A stretch of 64,000 nt of DNA from Chitinophagaceae bacterium (GTDB taxonomy: Bacteria; Bacteroidota; Bacteroidia; Chitinophagales; Chitinophagaceae), in assembly GCA_022843585.1 (NCBI GenBank), contig JALHNJ010000007.1:62001-126000 (forward strand). Direction: 5' to 3'. The notes under the pieces were generated by a model. The model was not told where the DNA came from. It was given only the letters and a program-made list of their open reading frames with translations, and ran no database searches. Below, one piece after another: positions 7,317 to 17,900 of this stretch; the first letter of the stretch is position 1; each line of letters begins with the position of its first letter. The position numbers and the translations under genes are program-made.

Positions 7317-8720
7317 ATGGCATACGACTTAGTAGTTCTCGGTAGCGGTCCTGGTGGTTATGTGGCAGCTATCCGTGCATCGCAGCTCGGTTTTAAAACA
7401 GCAATTATTGAAAAAGAAAGTCTTGGTGGCATTTGCCTCAACTGGGGCTGTATTCCTACTAAAGCATTGCTGAAGAGTGCGCAGGTGATGGAAGATATTA
7501 AACATGCCAGCGGCTATGGAATTGAAGCAACCGGTAAAGCCAATTTTGAGGCAGTAATAAAAAGAAGCCGTGGTGTTGCAGATAAGATGAGCAAAGGCGT
7601 TCAGTTCTTGATGAAGAAGAATAAGATCGATGTAGTGATGGGCTTTGGAAAACTGAAAGCAAAAGGTCAAATAGAAGTAACTGCTGCAGATGGCAGTAAA
7701 AAAATAGTAGAAGGTAAACACATCATTATTGCAACAGGTGGCCGCAGCCGTGAGCTACCTGCTTTAAAGCAAGATGGTAAAAAGATCATTGGGTATCGGG
7801 AAGCAATGAATTTACCAACACAACCAAAATCAATCATAGTAGTTGGCAGCGGCGCTATCGGTGTTGAGTTTGGTTATTTCTACAACAGCATGGGAACGAA
7901 AGTTACCATCGTTGAGTTCTTACCAAGAATTGTTCCTGTTGAAGATGAAGAAATTTCTAAAGAACTGGAAAAAAACTTTAAGAAAAGTGGTATCGATATA
8001 ATGGTGAACAGCGAAGTGACTGCTGTTGATACATCAGGTGCTGGAGTAAAAGCAACCATAAAAACTGCAGATGGTGAAAAAGTATTAGAAGCCGATATAT
8101 TACTAAGTGCTGTTGGTGTAGCGGCTAATATTGAAGGCATCGGTTTAGAAGAACTAGGTATTAAAACTGACAAAGGCCGCATTATGGTTGATAAATATGG
8201 CCAAACAAATATTCCGGGTTTTTATGCAATTGGTGACTGTGCCCCGGGCCAGGCTTTGGCCCACGTTGCCAGTAAAGAGGCCATCATTACAGTAGAGAAC
8301 ATTGGTTACAACGAAAAGAAATTCAATCACCAGCCTGAAGCATTGGATTATAATAATGTGCCAGGATGTACATATTGCTATCCTGAAATTGCATCTGTTG
8401 GTTATACAGAGAAGCAAGCAAAAGAAGCTGGTTATGAAGTAAAAGTTGGTAAGTTTCCATTAAGTGCAAGTGGTAAAGCCTCAGCTGCCGGACATCCGGA
8501 AGGATTTGTAAAAGTAGTATTTGATGCAAAATACGGTGAGTGGTTAGGTACACATATGATTGGTTACAATGTAACAGAGATCATTATTGAAACGGTATTA
8601 GGCAGAAAATTAGAAACTACTTATCATGAAGTATTGAACAGCATACATCCTCACCCAACAATTAGTGAAAGTGTGAAAGATGCCATTGAAGTAGCGTATG
8701 GCGAAGCGATACATTTGTAA
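7317..8720 (+). CDS. lpdA: Dihydrolipoyl dehydrogenase (E3)
   Basis: 467 aa from the ATG at 7317. An in-frame ATG at 7179 adds 46 residues with no family similarity and lies upstream of the likely promoter, so I reject it. The enzyme reoxidises dihydrolipoamide of 2-oxoacid dehydrogenases using FAD and NAD+. It shows the FAD-binding GSGPGG (residues 9-14), redox disulfide C40-LNWG-C45, NAD-binding GSGAIGVEFG near 180, a second FAD segment YAIGDC, and the C-terminal catalytic HPHPTISE. All key residues are present. The E2 gene at 24.7 kb could be a partner but is not linked. A strong terminator follows at 8742-8773. Confidence 0.96.
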   Translation: MAYDLVVLGSGPGGYVAAIRASQLGFKTAIIEKESLGGICLNWGCIPTKALLKSAQVMEDIKHASGYGIEATGKANFEAVIKRSRGVADKMSKGVQFLMKKNKIDVVMGFGKLKAKGQIEVTAADGSKKIVEGKHIIIATGGRSRELPALKQDGKKIIGYREAMNLPTQPKSIIVVGSGAIGVEFGYFYNSMGTKVTIVEFLPRIVPVEDEEISKELEKNFKKSGIDIMVNSEVTAVDTSGAGVKATIKTADGEKVLEADILLSAVGVAANIEGIGLEELGIKTDKGRIMVDKYGQTNIPGFYAIGDCAPGQALAHVASKEAIITVENIGYNEKKFNHQPEALDYNNVPGCTYCYPEIASVGYTEKQAKEAGYEVKVGKFPLSASGKASAAGHPEGFVKVVFDAKYGEWLGTHMIGYNVTEIIIETVLGRKLETTYHEVLNSIHPHPTISESVKDAIEVAYGEAIHL

Positions 8721-8741
8721 GAACTGTTTTTTATAGACTTG

Positions 8742-8773
8742 AAAGGGATTATGAGAAAACTTATAATCCCTTT
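8742..8773 (+). terminator. Intrinsic terminator after lpdA
   Basis: 14-bp stem AAAGGGATTATGAG/CTTATAATCCCTTT (one G-T wobble), AAAA loop, followed by a run of T. It sits between convergent genes. Confidence 0.9.
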
Positions 8774-8774
8774 T

Positions 8775-9293
8775 TTATTTTCCCCTCGAAAAAATGTATA
8801 CATCACCGCCATTTTCTGTACAAGGAATAAATATTTTTTTTGGTATGCTATCTAAATAACTTATTAATGTTTTCTGATTACAGTATTCATTATTAAAATC
8901 GAAAACAAGATTATTATTATCAAGTGACTTTGGTAATGACCAAATTGGTCCTAATTGATATTGACCGATTAGCTCATTAATCTCATTAAATATATATATT
9001 GAACTATTTGCTCTTCTGGAATCTTTAAGTAGCCCAGAATATGCAATACAGTTTATGAATTTAAAAGCCTTACTTTTTGCAGTTGTTGTTTTTCCCAAGT
9101 AAACTAAGCTGTATTCTAAATAACCTTTATCTGGATACATTTTAAAAATATATTCACTGCCTGGTTTATTCTTAGCTAATACTTCCTTTTGATATTCAAG
9201 CAAAGTAATATCGCCGTCACTTTCCTTGACTTTTTCTTGGCATGATAAAATATATGAAGAGATAATAATGAGTGTGAATAATCGCATTTTCAA
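8775..9293 (-). CDS. Hypothetical lipoprotein
   Basis: 172 aa, starting with a hydrophobic signal (LFTLIIISSYI) and a lipobox-like LSC at residues 16-18, so probably a lipoprotein. The mature part (GDITLLEYQKEVLAK, then mixed beta-rich sequence) matches no family I recognise. The region is more AT-rich than its neighbours, which may mean recent acquisition or fast evolution. It has its own unit: terminators flank it on both sides. Confidence 0.6.
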   Translation of the reverse strand: MKMRLFTLIIISSYILSCQEKVKESDGDITLLEYQKEVLAKNKPGSEYIFKMYPDKGYLEYSLVYLGKTTTAKSKAFKFINCIAYSGLLKDSRRANSSIYIFNEINELIGQYQLGPIWSLPKSLDNNNLVFDFNNEYCNQKTLISYLDSIPKKIFIPCTENGGDVYIFSRGK

Positions 9294-9332
9294 ATTTAAT
9301 TCAAAAGAAGTTTTGGTTTTGCTAACTAATAA

Positions 9333-9361
9333 AAAAGCCCCGGAATTACTCCAGGGCCTTT
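9333..9361 (-). terminator. Intrinsic terminator region upstream of the lipoprotein/after the M43 protease
   Basis: On the minus strand AAGGCCCTGGA, a short loop, TCCGGGGCTT and then a T-run (AAAAAA on plus at 9331-9336). It closes the metalloprotease gene, whose stop is at 9392. Confidence 0.75.
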
Positions 9362-9391
9362 GCTTGCCATTTGCATATGTTGGTTGCGACC

Positions 9392-10603
9392 TTATAACTT
9401 GATAAACTTCTGATTGATAGACTCCCCATCTTCTTTTTTCGTTGCAAGGAAATACATTCCCGGCTGCAATCTGCTAATATTAATTGGTTGAACTTTAGCT
9501 GTAATAGCCACAGTCATAACTGTTTGTCCGCTCAGGTTCATAATAAAAATTGTTTTACCGATCCACCTGGCATCATACGATAAATCAAGTGTCATACTGG
9601 TAGTTGCCGGGTTTGGGTAAAGGTTTGGCTTCAACCATTGCGGTGCTTCATCCGGTAAAGGTGACTCAAAGATCAATGGCACATCTAATCCCTTGGATGA
9701 TAATAGCGAATTGCGAATACCACCATTGGCAAATAAAGCTCTCATTCTTGCTTTTTGTCCTTCTGTAAAAAGATTGACACATTCATCGCTGGTAAAATCC
9801 ATGTAGTTCATATACATATCCCCTGTTGTTGTATTACCACAGGTACGTCTGATACCGGTCGGGCATCCTACAGTATAATCGGCTTGTTTTGGCGTGTCTG
9901 CCACACCATCATCTCCGCAATATTCATCACCCCATAAATGTTTAAGATTTAACCAGTGCCCTGCTTCATGTACTAATGTTTTAAACCCATCGCCAAAAGC
10001 AGTGGTGCTTATTACAATTCCATCTTTATCAGCTGGGCCTCCTATTACGCTGGCATAACCAGCATAATTTTCCATGTTACAAACCCAAATATTCAAATAG
10101 CTTTTAGTATCCCAGGCGTTGGCACCAGTTTCAGCAGCCATTTTCATTTTATCATCCGGTCCCCAGGATTTTACGGGTGTATATTTTCGGTTGATACCCG
10201 ATGTAGATCTTTTACGGGGATCTGAAGTGGCCAAATGAAATTCAATTTCTATATCGGCTGCAAGGCTTTTAAAATGGGCTGGTGTATTTGCGGTATCTGC
10301 ATGCTGACGGCGAAAACTTTTATTTAATGTTTCCAATTGAGCAGCTACCTGTGCGTCAGTTATTTTTTCTTCCGGAAAATGATACAGGTTATGAATAACT
10401 ACGGGTATGCGAATGATAGCACTTTCAGTAACTATCGTACTTCCATTTGTAGCAATATATTGATTGGTAAAATTTTCGATAGCATGTACGTTTTGCGCCG
10501 AAATGGAAGTAGCTGGGGAAAAGCACTTACGTTGCGCAGTCACCTGTGAAGATGATAGCAGTATAAAAAAGGTAACAGTTATTAACGCCTTCATAGTTTC
10601 CAA
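9392..10603 (-). CDS. Secreted M43-family zinc metalloprotease with T9SS sorting tail
   Basis: 403 aa. Signal peptide residues 1-23 (MKALITVTFFILLSSSQVTA after an alternative upstream Met). The zinc site HEAGHWLNLKH is at 212-222 (HExxHxxxxxH, third ligand His222) and the Met-turn YMNYMDFT is at 264-271, which defines the pappalysin/cytophagalysin (M43) family. Cys pairs flank the site (CGDDG, VGCP, RRTCG, DECV). The last ~75 residues form a type-A T9SS C-terminal domain: LYPNPATTSMTLDL, then GMYFLATKK and FIKL at the end. So it is exported by Sec, then across the outer membrane by the T9SS. No T9SS machinery gene is in the window. Confidence 0.9.
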   Translation of the reverse strand: METMKALITVTFFILLSSSQVTAQRKCFSPATSISAQNVHAIENFTNQYIATNGSTIVTESAIIRIPVVIHNLYHFPEEKITDAQVAAQLETLNKSFRRQHADTANTPAHFKSLAADIEIEFHLATSDPRKRSTSGINRKYTPVKSWGPDDKMKMAAETGANAWDTKSYLNIWVCNMENYAGYASVIGGPADKDGIVISTTAFGDGFKTLVHEAGHWLNLKHLWGDEYCGDDGVADTPKQADYTVGCPTGIRRTCGNTTTGDMYMNYMDFTSDECVNLFTEGQKARMRALFANGGIRNSLLSSKGLDVPLIFESPLPDEAPQWLKPNLYPNPATTSMTLDLSYDARWIGKTIFIMNLSGQTVMTVAITAKVQPINISRLQPGMYFLATKKEDGESINQKFIKL

Positions 10604-10858
10604 ATCATTGAGATTACGCTATGACAAAAAATATTGCCATGAGTCGTTCATGAGAAATTGGAAGTAATAAAGGATAGTTTGGAAATAACTAAAGGCGATT
10701 CAGGGATGGGATTTTTGGGGAAGAATTTTCTTCGTAGCACCAAATACTGATCAAATATAATTCTTTTAATTTATTGTGCAACACCTATTTGTATCGTATT
10801 TTTCCTATAATGGCTTACTCTTATAATCGAATTAACAGGCATAACCACCGCCAGCACT

Positions 10859-10866
10859 TATTTTTG
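10859..10866 (+). promoter_or_regulatory. -7 promoter element for glutamine cyclotransferase
   Basis: TATTTTTG matches TAnnTTTG, 20 bp before the ATG at 10887. No obvious TTG at -33. Confidence 0.5.
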
Positions 10867-10886
10867 CAACAACACAATCTTTATTC

Positions 10887-11675
10887 ATGAAAAGAATACT
10901 TGCTTTAGCCCTTATACTCAGCCTTGCATCTTGTAAAAATGATGATGGGAATGATCCTGTTGGACCAAAACCAGATGCTCCAAAAAGTATCAGTTACTCT
11001 ATAATTAATACCTATCCGCATGATACTTCTTCATACACTCAGGGCTTGTTAATATATAAAGGTGAGCTTTATGAAGGAACAGGTAACTATGGATTTTCAA
11101 AACTGAGGAAAGTTGATTTAAAAACAGGGAAAGCTATTCAGGAAATTTCTTTAGACTCTATGTATTTCGGCGAAGGTGTTACGATATTAAATGACACCAT
11201 TTATCAACTTACCTGGAAAGAGAAAAAAGTGTTTGCCTATACACTGAAAGATTTTAAAAAAGTAAAAGAATTTTTCATTGATACAGAGGGATGGGGATTA
11301 ACCACAGATGGTAAAAATCTTATTGTAAGTACGGGAGGTAGTGATCTATATTTTTATGAACCTACTAACTTCCAACTAATAAAAACGCAAACCGTAACCG
11401 ATGCCGGAAGCCCTTCTTTCAACTTAAATGAGTTGGAGTTCATTGATGGGTTTGTCTATGCTAATCAATATCAATATCCGTATGTTTTTAAAATAAATCC
11501 TGAAACGGGGCAAATAGTGGCTAAAATCGATTTGAACAAAATGTGGGATCGGGTAAAAGCTATTGACCCTCATGCTGAAGTTCCTAATGGTATTGCCTAC
11601 GATTCAGCCACAAAGAAAATATACGTTACAGGGAAATTATGGCCAGAATTATACGAAGTACAGTTTAGTCAATAA
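10887..11675 (+). CDS. Glutaminyl-peptide cyclotransferase (plant/bacterial type), lipoprotein
   Basis: 262 aa. It converts N-terminal Gln of peptides to pyroglutamate. The N-terminus is a lipoprotein signal with lipobox LASC (residues 13-16), so it is anchored and faces the periplasm or surface. The body is the five-bladed propeller of the glutamine cyclotransferase family: SSYTQGLLIYKGELYEGTG, FGEGVTILND.IYQLTWKE, EGWGLTTDG, LNELEFIDGFVYANQY and PNGIAYD...IYVTGKLWP. The catalytic Glu (GEGVT / LNELE) is visible. In Bacteroidota this activity is linked to pyroglutamate capping of exported proteins. The 3' end overlaps the convergent methyltransferase by 11 bp. Confidence 0.9.
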   Translation: MKRILALALILSLASCKNDDGNDPVGPKPDAPKSISYSIINTYPHDTSSYTQGLLIYKGELYEGTGNYGFSKLRKVDLKTGKAIQEISLDSMYFGEGVTILNDTIYQLTWKEKKVFAYTLKDFKKVKEFFIDTEGWGLTTDGKNLIVSTGGSDLYFYEPTNFQLIKTQTVTDAGSPSFNLNELEFIDGFVYANQYQYPYVFKINPETGQIVAKIDLNKMWDRVKAIDPHAEVPNGIAYDSATKKIYVTGKLWPELYEVQFSQ

Positions 11676-12558
11676 CATAAATCACCGAGCTGCATTTCTT
11701 TACATCCATCAAAGCCGTAAAATTTGAACGCAGCCCGTTAAAGAAAGCAGCTACAAGATTGGTGCTTCCATTTTTATATTTACTGCTGAGCATAGAAATA
11801 TAAAAGCTATCGTACCACATGGCCTTGTGGTCTTTTATCTTCAATCCATGTTTTGCCATTAACACTTGCATAGAACGGGGGGAGAAATGATATAAATGCC
11901 GTGGCACATCATAAGCGGCCCAATACTCTATATAAATAGCTGCATCAGTGGAAGTATAATTAGGTACTGCTATAAATATTTTGCCATTAGGCTTGAGCAG
12001 CGATTTCAATTGTTGGACATAATCATTCAACTCATGCACATGCTCCAGTACATGCCAGAGTGTGATCGCATCAAAACTTGCCAGCGGGAGTTGAAAAAAC
12101 TGGTTGATGTCTGCTAATTCTAATCCGTATAATTTTTTAGCCACTGCTTTGGCACCAGCATCCGGTTCCAAACCTGTTACCTGCCAGCCTTGCTGTTTCA
12201 TTTCATTAACGAAAGCTCCTGTTCCACTACCCACATCTAATAAATTTCCTTTACTAACTCCTGTTGCTGTAATTACCAGTTTACTTTTTTGCAGCAAGGT
12301 TTTTTTTCTTACTGCCTGGTACAAACGATTTATCAATCCCCTGGAAGTATTGGAATGTGAAATATAATTTTCTGATTGATAGTAAGGAGCAATTGAATCT
12401 GCATCAGGTATATTTTGTGTAAACCGGAGAGTGCAGGATTTACATTCAACTATTTCAAACAGGTCGCCGCTTACCGTATAATCTTTTGCAGATAGTACTG
12501 GTTTCAGATCAGTTGAATCACAAACGGGACATGTAGTATGATGAATAATAATACTCAT
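11665..12558 (-). CDS. Class I SAM-dependent methyltransferase with N-terminal zinc ribbon
   Basis: 297 aa. An N-terminal treble-cysteine ribbon (CPVCDS at 10-15, CKSC at 39-42) is followed by a Rossmann methyltransferase core: LLDVGSGTGAF (SAM motif I), WHVLEHVHELNDYV, and KPNGKIFIAVPNY (motif III region). This layout is that of small-molecule or sugar C-methyltransferases often in polysaccharide or surface loci. The substrate cannot be told. It is a single gene with tail-to-tail overlap with the cyclotransferase, 36 bp from the next minus gene. Confidence 0.8.
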   Translation of the reverse strand: MSIIIHHTTCPVCDSTDLKPVLSAKDYTVSGDLFEIVECKSCTLRFTQNIPDADSIAPYYQSENYISHSNTSRGLINRLYQAVRKKTLLQKSKLVITATGVSKGNLLDVGSGTGAFVNEMKQQGWQVTGLEPDAGAKAVAKKLYGLELADINQFFQLPLASFDAITLWHVLEHVHELNDYVQQLKSLLKPNGKIFIAVPNYTSTDAAIYIEYWAAYDVPRHLYHFSPRSMQVLMAKHGLKIKDHKAMWYDSFYISMLSSKYKNGSTNLVAAFFNGLRSNFTALMDVKKCSSVIYVID

Positions 12559-12594
12559 AACGTAGCCGCAAAGTAAATGGAAATGAAATAAAAA

Positions 12595-13242
12595 TCAGGG
12601 AAGTATTTTATACGTTGTATTCGTTACTGAAGGTACAAGCACTTGATTGTTGGAAGTAGATGAAACGCTTATTCCATTCTGTGAGAAGTGCCAACCGATA
12701 AATACAAAGGCCGCCAACGCAATTGCCAGCGCATAAGCCCACCAGTATGATTTATTTGCTTCCGGATGACTAAGCATCTCTACCATTTCCGCTGAAGTTC
12801 TTTGGTCTTCTCCTACCCTAACGTTATGTTCTGCTTTTTCCCGTATCACTTTTTCAGCGGCTACGGGAGTTTCATAAGCAATTGAAATAACATCGGAAGA
12901 GAATTTTATTTCGCCGCCTAATCCTTTTGTTATTGTGCCAACTCCATTCCAATTGATCGTATCACCGTTCTCAACTTGTTTTTTCAAATCAAAAGCAAAG
13001 TCGTTAAACTTCAATATGGCATCTCTTTCACCTAAGTCCAAGGCATTTGCTAACCAACTAAAAAAATTGGTCGTTGGTGAAGTTGCAGCAGATTTCATGC
13101 TGATGGTATAGGCAGGCGGGTTTATCCTTTTATTAGAAAATTCTACCTGGGCTGGTATTTTTTCTAATAAAAAAGTGCCGATGCCCGGCACTGGTAATTT
13201 GTTATGTTGTAGTAAGTATTGATAAAGCTTTTCGTACATCAT
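12595..13242 (-). CDS. Membrane-anchored HU-CCDC81 (HU/IHF-like) protein
   Basis: 215 aa from the ATG at 13242, which overlaps the stop of the beta-barrel gene as ATGA; the longer frame to 13314 lies inside that gene. The start MMYEKLYQYLLQHNKLPVPG and then GIGTFLLEK matches the first bacterial HU-CCDC81 repeat, and the following LKKQVENGDTINWNGVGTI the second. These are HU/IHF-superfamily folds proposed for roles in chromosome partitioning or division. A transmembrane helix (WWAYALAIALAAFVFIGWHF) lies near the C-terminus, leaving a ~30-residue Ser/Thr-rich periplasmic tail with no SPOR domain, unlike the common family architecture. Translational coupling ties it to an outer-membrane barrel and a TPR protein. 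Confidence 0.75.
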   Translation of the reverse strand: MMYEKLYQYLLQHNKLPVPGIGTFLLEKIPAQVEFSNKRINPPAYTISMKSAATSPTTNFFSWLANALDLGERDAILKFNDFAFDLKKQVENGDTINWNGVGTITKGLGGEIKFSSDVISIAYETPVAAEKVIREKAEHNVRVGEDQRTSAEMVEMLSHPEANKSYWWAYALAIALAAFVFIGWHFSQNGISVSSTSNNQVLVPSVTNTTYKILP

Positions 13243-14903
13243 CGGGTCTTTTGGTCGAACGAAAATACGACTCCGCCGACAAAGTTGAACCCATAAACCG
13301 GATATTGACTCCAACGCTGGTATTCTTTATTAAATACATTGTTGAATTGCGTCCAGAGATTAAGGTTTTTAGTGATCTTAAACTCCAATCCGGCACTCAG
13401 GTCGAATGCACCACCAAGACGACCAGGTGAGGTATCTTCTTCAATAAAAAATGGGCCTCTCCACGCAAACAAATCGGTTTTTAACCAAAGGTCTTTTATT
13501 ATTTGCAAACGCATAGCAGCTTTTAGCTCAAGTGGTATGAGGCCGTATGCTTTCTCATTATCCTGCAAACCCGTAAATTGATTGAAAGAAACTCCGGTAA
13601 TTAAGGAGAATTTCTCATGAATGGTAAAACCTAATTCACCGCCAAAATTTAAGACTTTGATTTGTCTTTCATTCACCACATTAAATGATTTACCATCTCC
13701 TCCTGCCGATGTATCATTGATAAACAATGGTTGATTGGTTAATTTATTGAACGCCACTTTTGCAGCATAACTAAAATGACTTCCAACAGATCCTTTAAAT
13801 CCGGCAAAACGTTCTTCGATCCAGGTGTTTTTAAAAGATGTTGGCATCCACAACCATGGATTTTGTGATACTAAGTATTGATAACTGTTTTTGCGAATGT
13901 AGCCTGTCCATCCTGCCTGGAAAGTGAATCGTTCATCATCTGTACTGATATCAGCCAATACATTCGGGAACATTTTAAATGTCTTATTATCCCATGATGG
14001 ACGAATACCAACCTGTGCATTAATATTAGAACCTTTAAATAAAACGGAAGGCGACAAATAATACATAGTATTATTAATGGCAGTTTTATTTTTAGGGCTG
14101 AGGCGTGTAAGGTCGAAAGTTACACCCAGCTTAACAGCAAATGACTTTCCGATCGTTTTTTCCAATGGCAGGTTCAAGACTGTATTGCTCTCAGAGTTCT
14201 TTAAATAATCGCTGAATACATCGATCTTAACCTCTGGTGCATAGGTTAACCCAAACTCCGTCTTATTAATATTATGCATGGCAATACGGGCAGAGATAGT
14301 CTGGAAGTTCACTTTTAATGAATCCAGGGGGAATGTAAGTGAAGTTGGGAGATAACCATACTTATACATTTTTTCCTGTTTCATGCCAAGGCTTGCATTC
14401 CACTCAAGGTTATTGCCCGACTTAAAGAAACCCGCCAAGTTTACGTTGGTATTGGAGAATTTTTGAAAATCTCTTTTTCCATCAGAACCAACATGCTTTG
14501 CATAAATATTTAAACCAGCAGTTTTGCCATCACCCAATGAAATGCCGGCTTGTATAAACGGTGTCCGCAAACTTCCAAAACCAGCTTTAATATAGCTGCT
14601 ATTATCAAATCTACCTGCTGTATCAATATCCAATGCAAGAGGTTTCAACGAACCTGGCTGGTAAGCAAATAGCAAATTCTGATTAGGAATATTATAATTC
14701 AGTTTTGCTTTTGTAGTATCTGGTGCTGGCGGTGTTGCGTTGAAATTAATTTTTGCTGCTTCTCTTAATACAGGTTTAAAGCTTGATACGATGTCAATAC
14801 CACCTTTGCCGGTAGTATCTTTTTGAGCATTGGCACCCAAGATTGCAAGAATACCTGTTACTAAAAAAGAAAACTTATATATAGACTGTTTGTTCATTGT
14901 CAA
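13239..14903 (-). CDS. Outer-membrane beta-barrel protein (TonB-dependent-receptor-like barrel without plug)
   Basis: 554 aa. Signal peptide to ~residue 26 (LVTGILAILGANA). Then IDIVSSFKPVLREAAKINFN and a long run of alternating aromatic/polar beta strands (YIKAGFGS..TPFIQAGISLG; FKITKNLNLWTQFNNVFN), ending GFNFVGGVVFSF with terminal Phe-type strands. No TonB plug domain or carboxypeptidase-like leader is seen, so it is probably a porin or scaffold barrel rather than an active TonB receptor. It lies 9 bp after the TPR gene and overlaps the HU-CCDC81 gene by 4 bp, so the three form one operon. Confidence 0.75.
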   Translation of the reverse strand: MTMNKQSIYKFSFLVTGILAILGANAQKDTTGKGGIDIVSSFKPVLREAAKINFNATPPAPDTTKAKLNYNIPNQNLLFAYQPGSLKPLALDIDTAGRFDNSSYIKAGFGSLRTPFIQAGISLGDGKTAGLNIYAKHVGSDGKRDFQKFSNTNVNLAGFFKSGNNLEWNASLGMKQEKMYKYGYLPTSLTFPLDSLKVNFQTISARIAMHNINKTEFGLTYAPEVKIDVFSDYLKNSESNTVLNLPLEKTIGKSFAVKLGVTFDLTRLSPKNKTAINNTMYYLSPSVLFKGSNINAQVGIRPSWDNKTFKMFPNVLADISTDDERFTFQAGWTGYIRKNSYQYLVSQNPWLWMPTSFKNTWIEERFAGFKGSVGSHFSYAAKVAFNKLTNQPLFINDTSAGGDGKSFNVVNERQIKVLNFGGELGFTIHEKFSLITGVSFNQFTGLQDNEKAYGLIPLELKAAMRLQIIKDLWLKTDLFAWRGPFFIEEDTSPGRLGGAFDLSAGLEFKITKNLNLWTQFNNVFNKEYQRWSQYPVYGFNFVGGVVFSFDQKTR

Positions 14904-14912
14904 TTTCGTTTA

Positions 14913-17900
14913 TCAATTATTAACCTTACTTGATTTCTCTTCTTCTTCAATCACTACATTCAGCTTAGCCTGTGCTTCGCTTTTCAGTTCAGCATTCAAT
15001 GTATTATCAACAATGCTTTGGAAAGTAGCTTTTGCATTGAAATAATCCTTCTGTTTTAAATACACATCACCCAATAGTATATAAGATTTCGTCACCCAGT
15101 AATCATAAGAGCCTGATTTATTAATTGTTTCGAACGCCGCTTTTTCTGCATCAGCCAATTTGTTTATCTGGAAAAGACAGTTAGCAATTTCATACCGGGC
15201 CTCAGCTGCTAATGCTGCTTTATTTAATTGTACAACTGATTTATAGGTAGCTATAGCCAGATCATACTGCCCATCTACCTGGTGAGATTTTGCAATAGCC
15301 ATATTCGCTAAGGATTTATCATCGCCACTGCTTCCTTTTGCAGCGGTAAGCTCTTTCGCATTCTCTACTGCTTCTTTCCATTTTTGTAACTGATACTGGC
15401 TGCGTAACAAACCTCTCATTGCTTCCAGTTTATTTTCCTGGCTGGCTGTAATTTGTTTCAGTTGAGCAAAATAGGTTTCCGCTTTTGCATAGTTTTTCAA
15501 TTCAAAGAAATTGATCCTTGCACCTGTAAGCACAGCTCTTTCCGCATATTTGTTTGGTGCATTTGCAGCAACAGCATCATAACCGATCATTGCATTTGCC
15601 CAATCTTTTCTTGCATTATAAATTTCTGCCCTGTTAAAATTTGCATCTAATGCATACACACCGTCAGGGAATCTTTGCAGGTAATTATTAAAGCCAGCTA
15701 ATGCTGCATTCATATTCTGGTCATCATATTGTTTTTCTGCTGCTCCATAAGTCAACGAATCTTCTGTACTTACACTTAAGGGACGACCTACCTGGCGCAT
15801 GAATACTGCGTACTCATCCGGCTTGCCGTCCTCTATATAAATTGTTCTTACATTATCTATTGCATCTTCTGCTTCCGGAGAGTTTGGATATTTGTCTATT
15901 AGCTCCTGGAATGTTTTTATTGCCTGGGGATTATTATTAAGATTGTAATAAGACGTTCCTACTTTTAAATAAGCCTGGGGAACAAGACTTGCATTACCAC
16001 TTGTCTTTATTACATTTTGCAAATAGGGAATAGCTTCTGCAAATTTCTCATCACTCATGTAGGTATTTGCTACTTCCATATTTGCATCCGTAACCAATGA
16101 AGAAGTTGGGAATTTCCGCATCATGGTGTTCATCAGGGCGATCTTCTCTTTAGGGCTGTTTACACCAGCCAACATAGCATTTTGGAAAGTTGCATAATCT
16201 TCTGCTGGCCATGAAAGCTTGATCACATTATCATACATCGTTTTTGCCTTCGAATAATTTTTCAGCATGAAATAATTATCGGCTGTTCGGATATAGGCAT
16301 CTTGTGTAAAGGCATCCGTATTCAATGCCGGGGCTTTTGCCAAAGGCTCAAAGAAACTAAGTGATACAGGATAATTTTCTTTACGCAGATAAGAATAACC
16401 AAGATTATAGCGGGCATTGGTAATATTTGTTTCCCCGCTGTTTGGTGCTCCATTATCAATATAAGCATGATAATATTTAATAGCTGTATCCAACTTATTG
16501 TTGCGATACCCAATTTCACCTTTCCAGAAATACGTTAACGGCAGAACGGTTCTATTATATGGATCATCTAAAACTTTATCGAGTAAAGCATCTGCTTCCC
16601 CGAGTCTTCCATCATTCACCATTTCTGTTGCACGGCCGTATAAAATTCTTGGGTAAAGTCGCTTTGCATTTTCAGATGGCTTTGCTAAACTTTCTAACAA
16701 TGCCTGTGCATCTCTGTAGTTATTGGTATTAGCCAATACATCTACCAATAATTCTTTTGCTTCGGTGTTATAGGTTGAGTTGGGATAATCAGTCATGAAA
16801 CTACTTAAACTGTTCAATGCCTCATCCTGATAACCTAGTTCATAAGAAAGTTTGGCATATTGATATTTTGAAATTTCCTTTTGTGCTGCATTACTGCTGT
16901 TGGAAGAACAAAACAAGAATGCATTTCTTGCATTTGCTTTCTGTCCCGTTTTTAAATATGCATCGCCCAGTAAATACATCGCATGCTGACTTAAAGAATC
17001 ATCTTTTCCGCTTAACTGCTTAAAGCCTTCAATAGCTTTATTTAATTGATTGGCCTGATAATAAGAGTAAGACAATTCATACAAATCTTCTCTTCTTACT
17101 TTTTTGGAGCGACTAACATAATCTTCCAGGTAAGGCAATGCTTTTGCATAATCCTTTTTTTCAAAATAAGCATGGCCGATCAGTTGTTTTAATTCCAAAT
17201 CATAATACTGGGAACTACTGCCAGATTGTAATTTCTGTTGTATATAAGTGATGGCTTCATCTTTCTTTCCTTGTATATAATATATCTGTGCGATATAATA
17301 CGGAACGACGGTACCATAATTCTTTTCGTTTTCAACAATTTTAAAACTTTGCAGCGCATCATTGTACTGCCCATCTCTGAAAGCAAGAAACCCGTAATAA
17401 TAATTTGCATCCATATAATTGGGATCGTCCTTGATGGTGCGGATGCTATTAAATAATGGCTTTGCCTGTGCAAAATTTTGCAGGTTGAAATAAGAATAAC
17501 CGAGATGAAATTTCATATCAGCAATCTCTCTGTTGCTCAAGTTTTCAATGGCTGTTTGTTCGTAGCGTTGCACTGCTTCTGCAAACCGTTCGGTGCGGAA
17601 CAGGTATTCGCCCAAATGAAAATTCATCATCTGGGTTCGGGCAGTATTTTTTTCTACATCAATATATTCCTTGGCTTCGTCTTCTGCCCTTCCTTCGTTT
17701 TGCTTGAGTGCACAAACAATGGCGTAATAATTTATTTCCTGAACAGTGATCGGCCTGTTTACCTTGTCGGTTTCCCGAACGGCTTGCTTCAATTCTTTAA
17801 AAAGAGGATAAGCCAGACTGTATTGCTCTTTTTGAAAATATTCCTTTGCTTCCTTGAAAGTTGTTTCAGGATCGGAATAGTAACGGGTTTGTTGTGCAAA

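Noticed and set aside
13243-13314. Upstream start for the HU-CCDC81 gene
   Set aside because: It lies wholly inside the preceding gene and adds an unconserved stretch; the ATGA overlap at 13239-13242 fits operon coupling.
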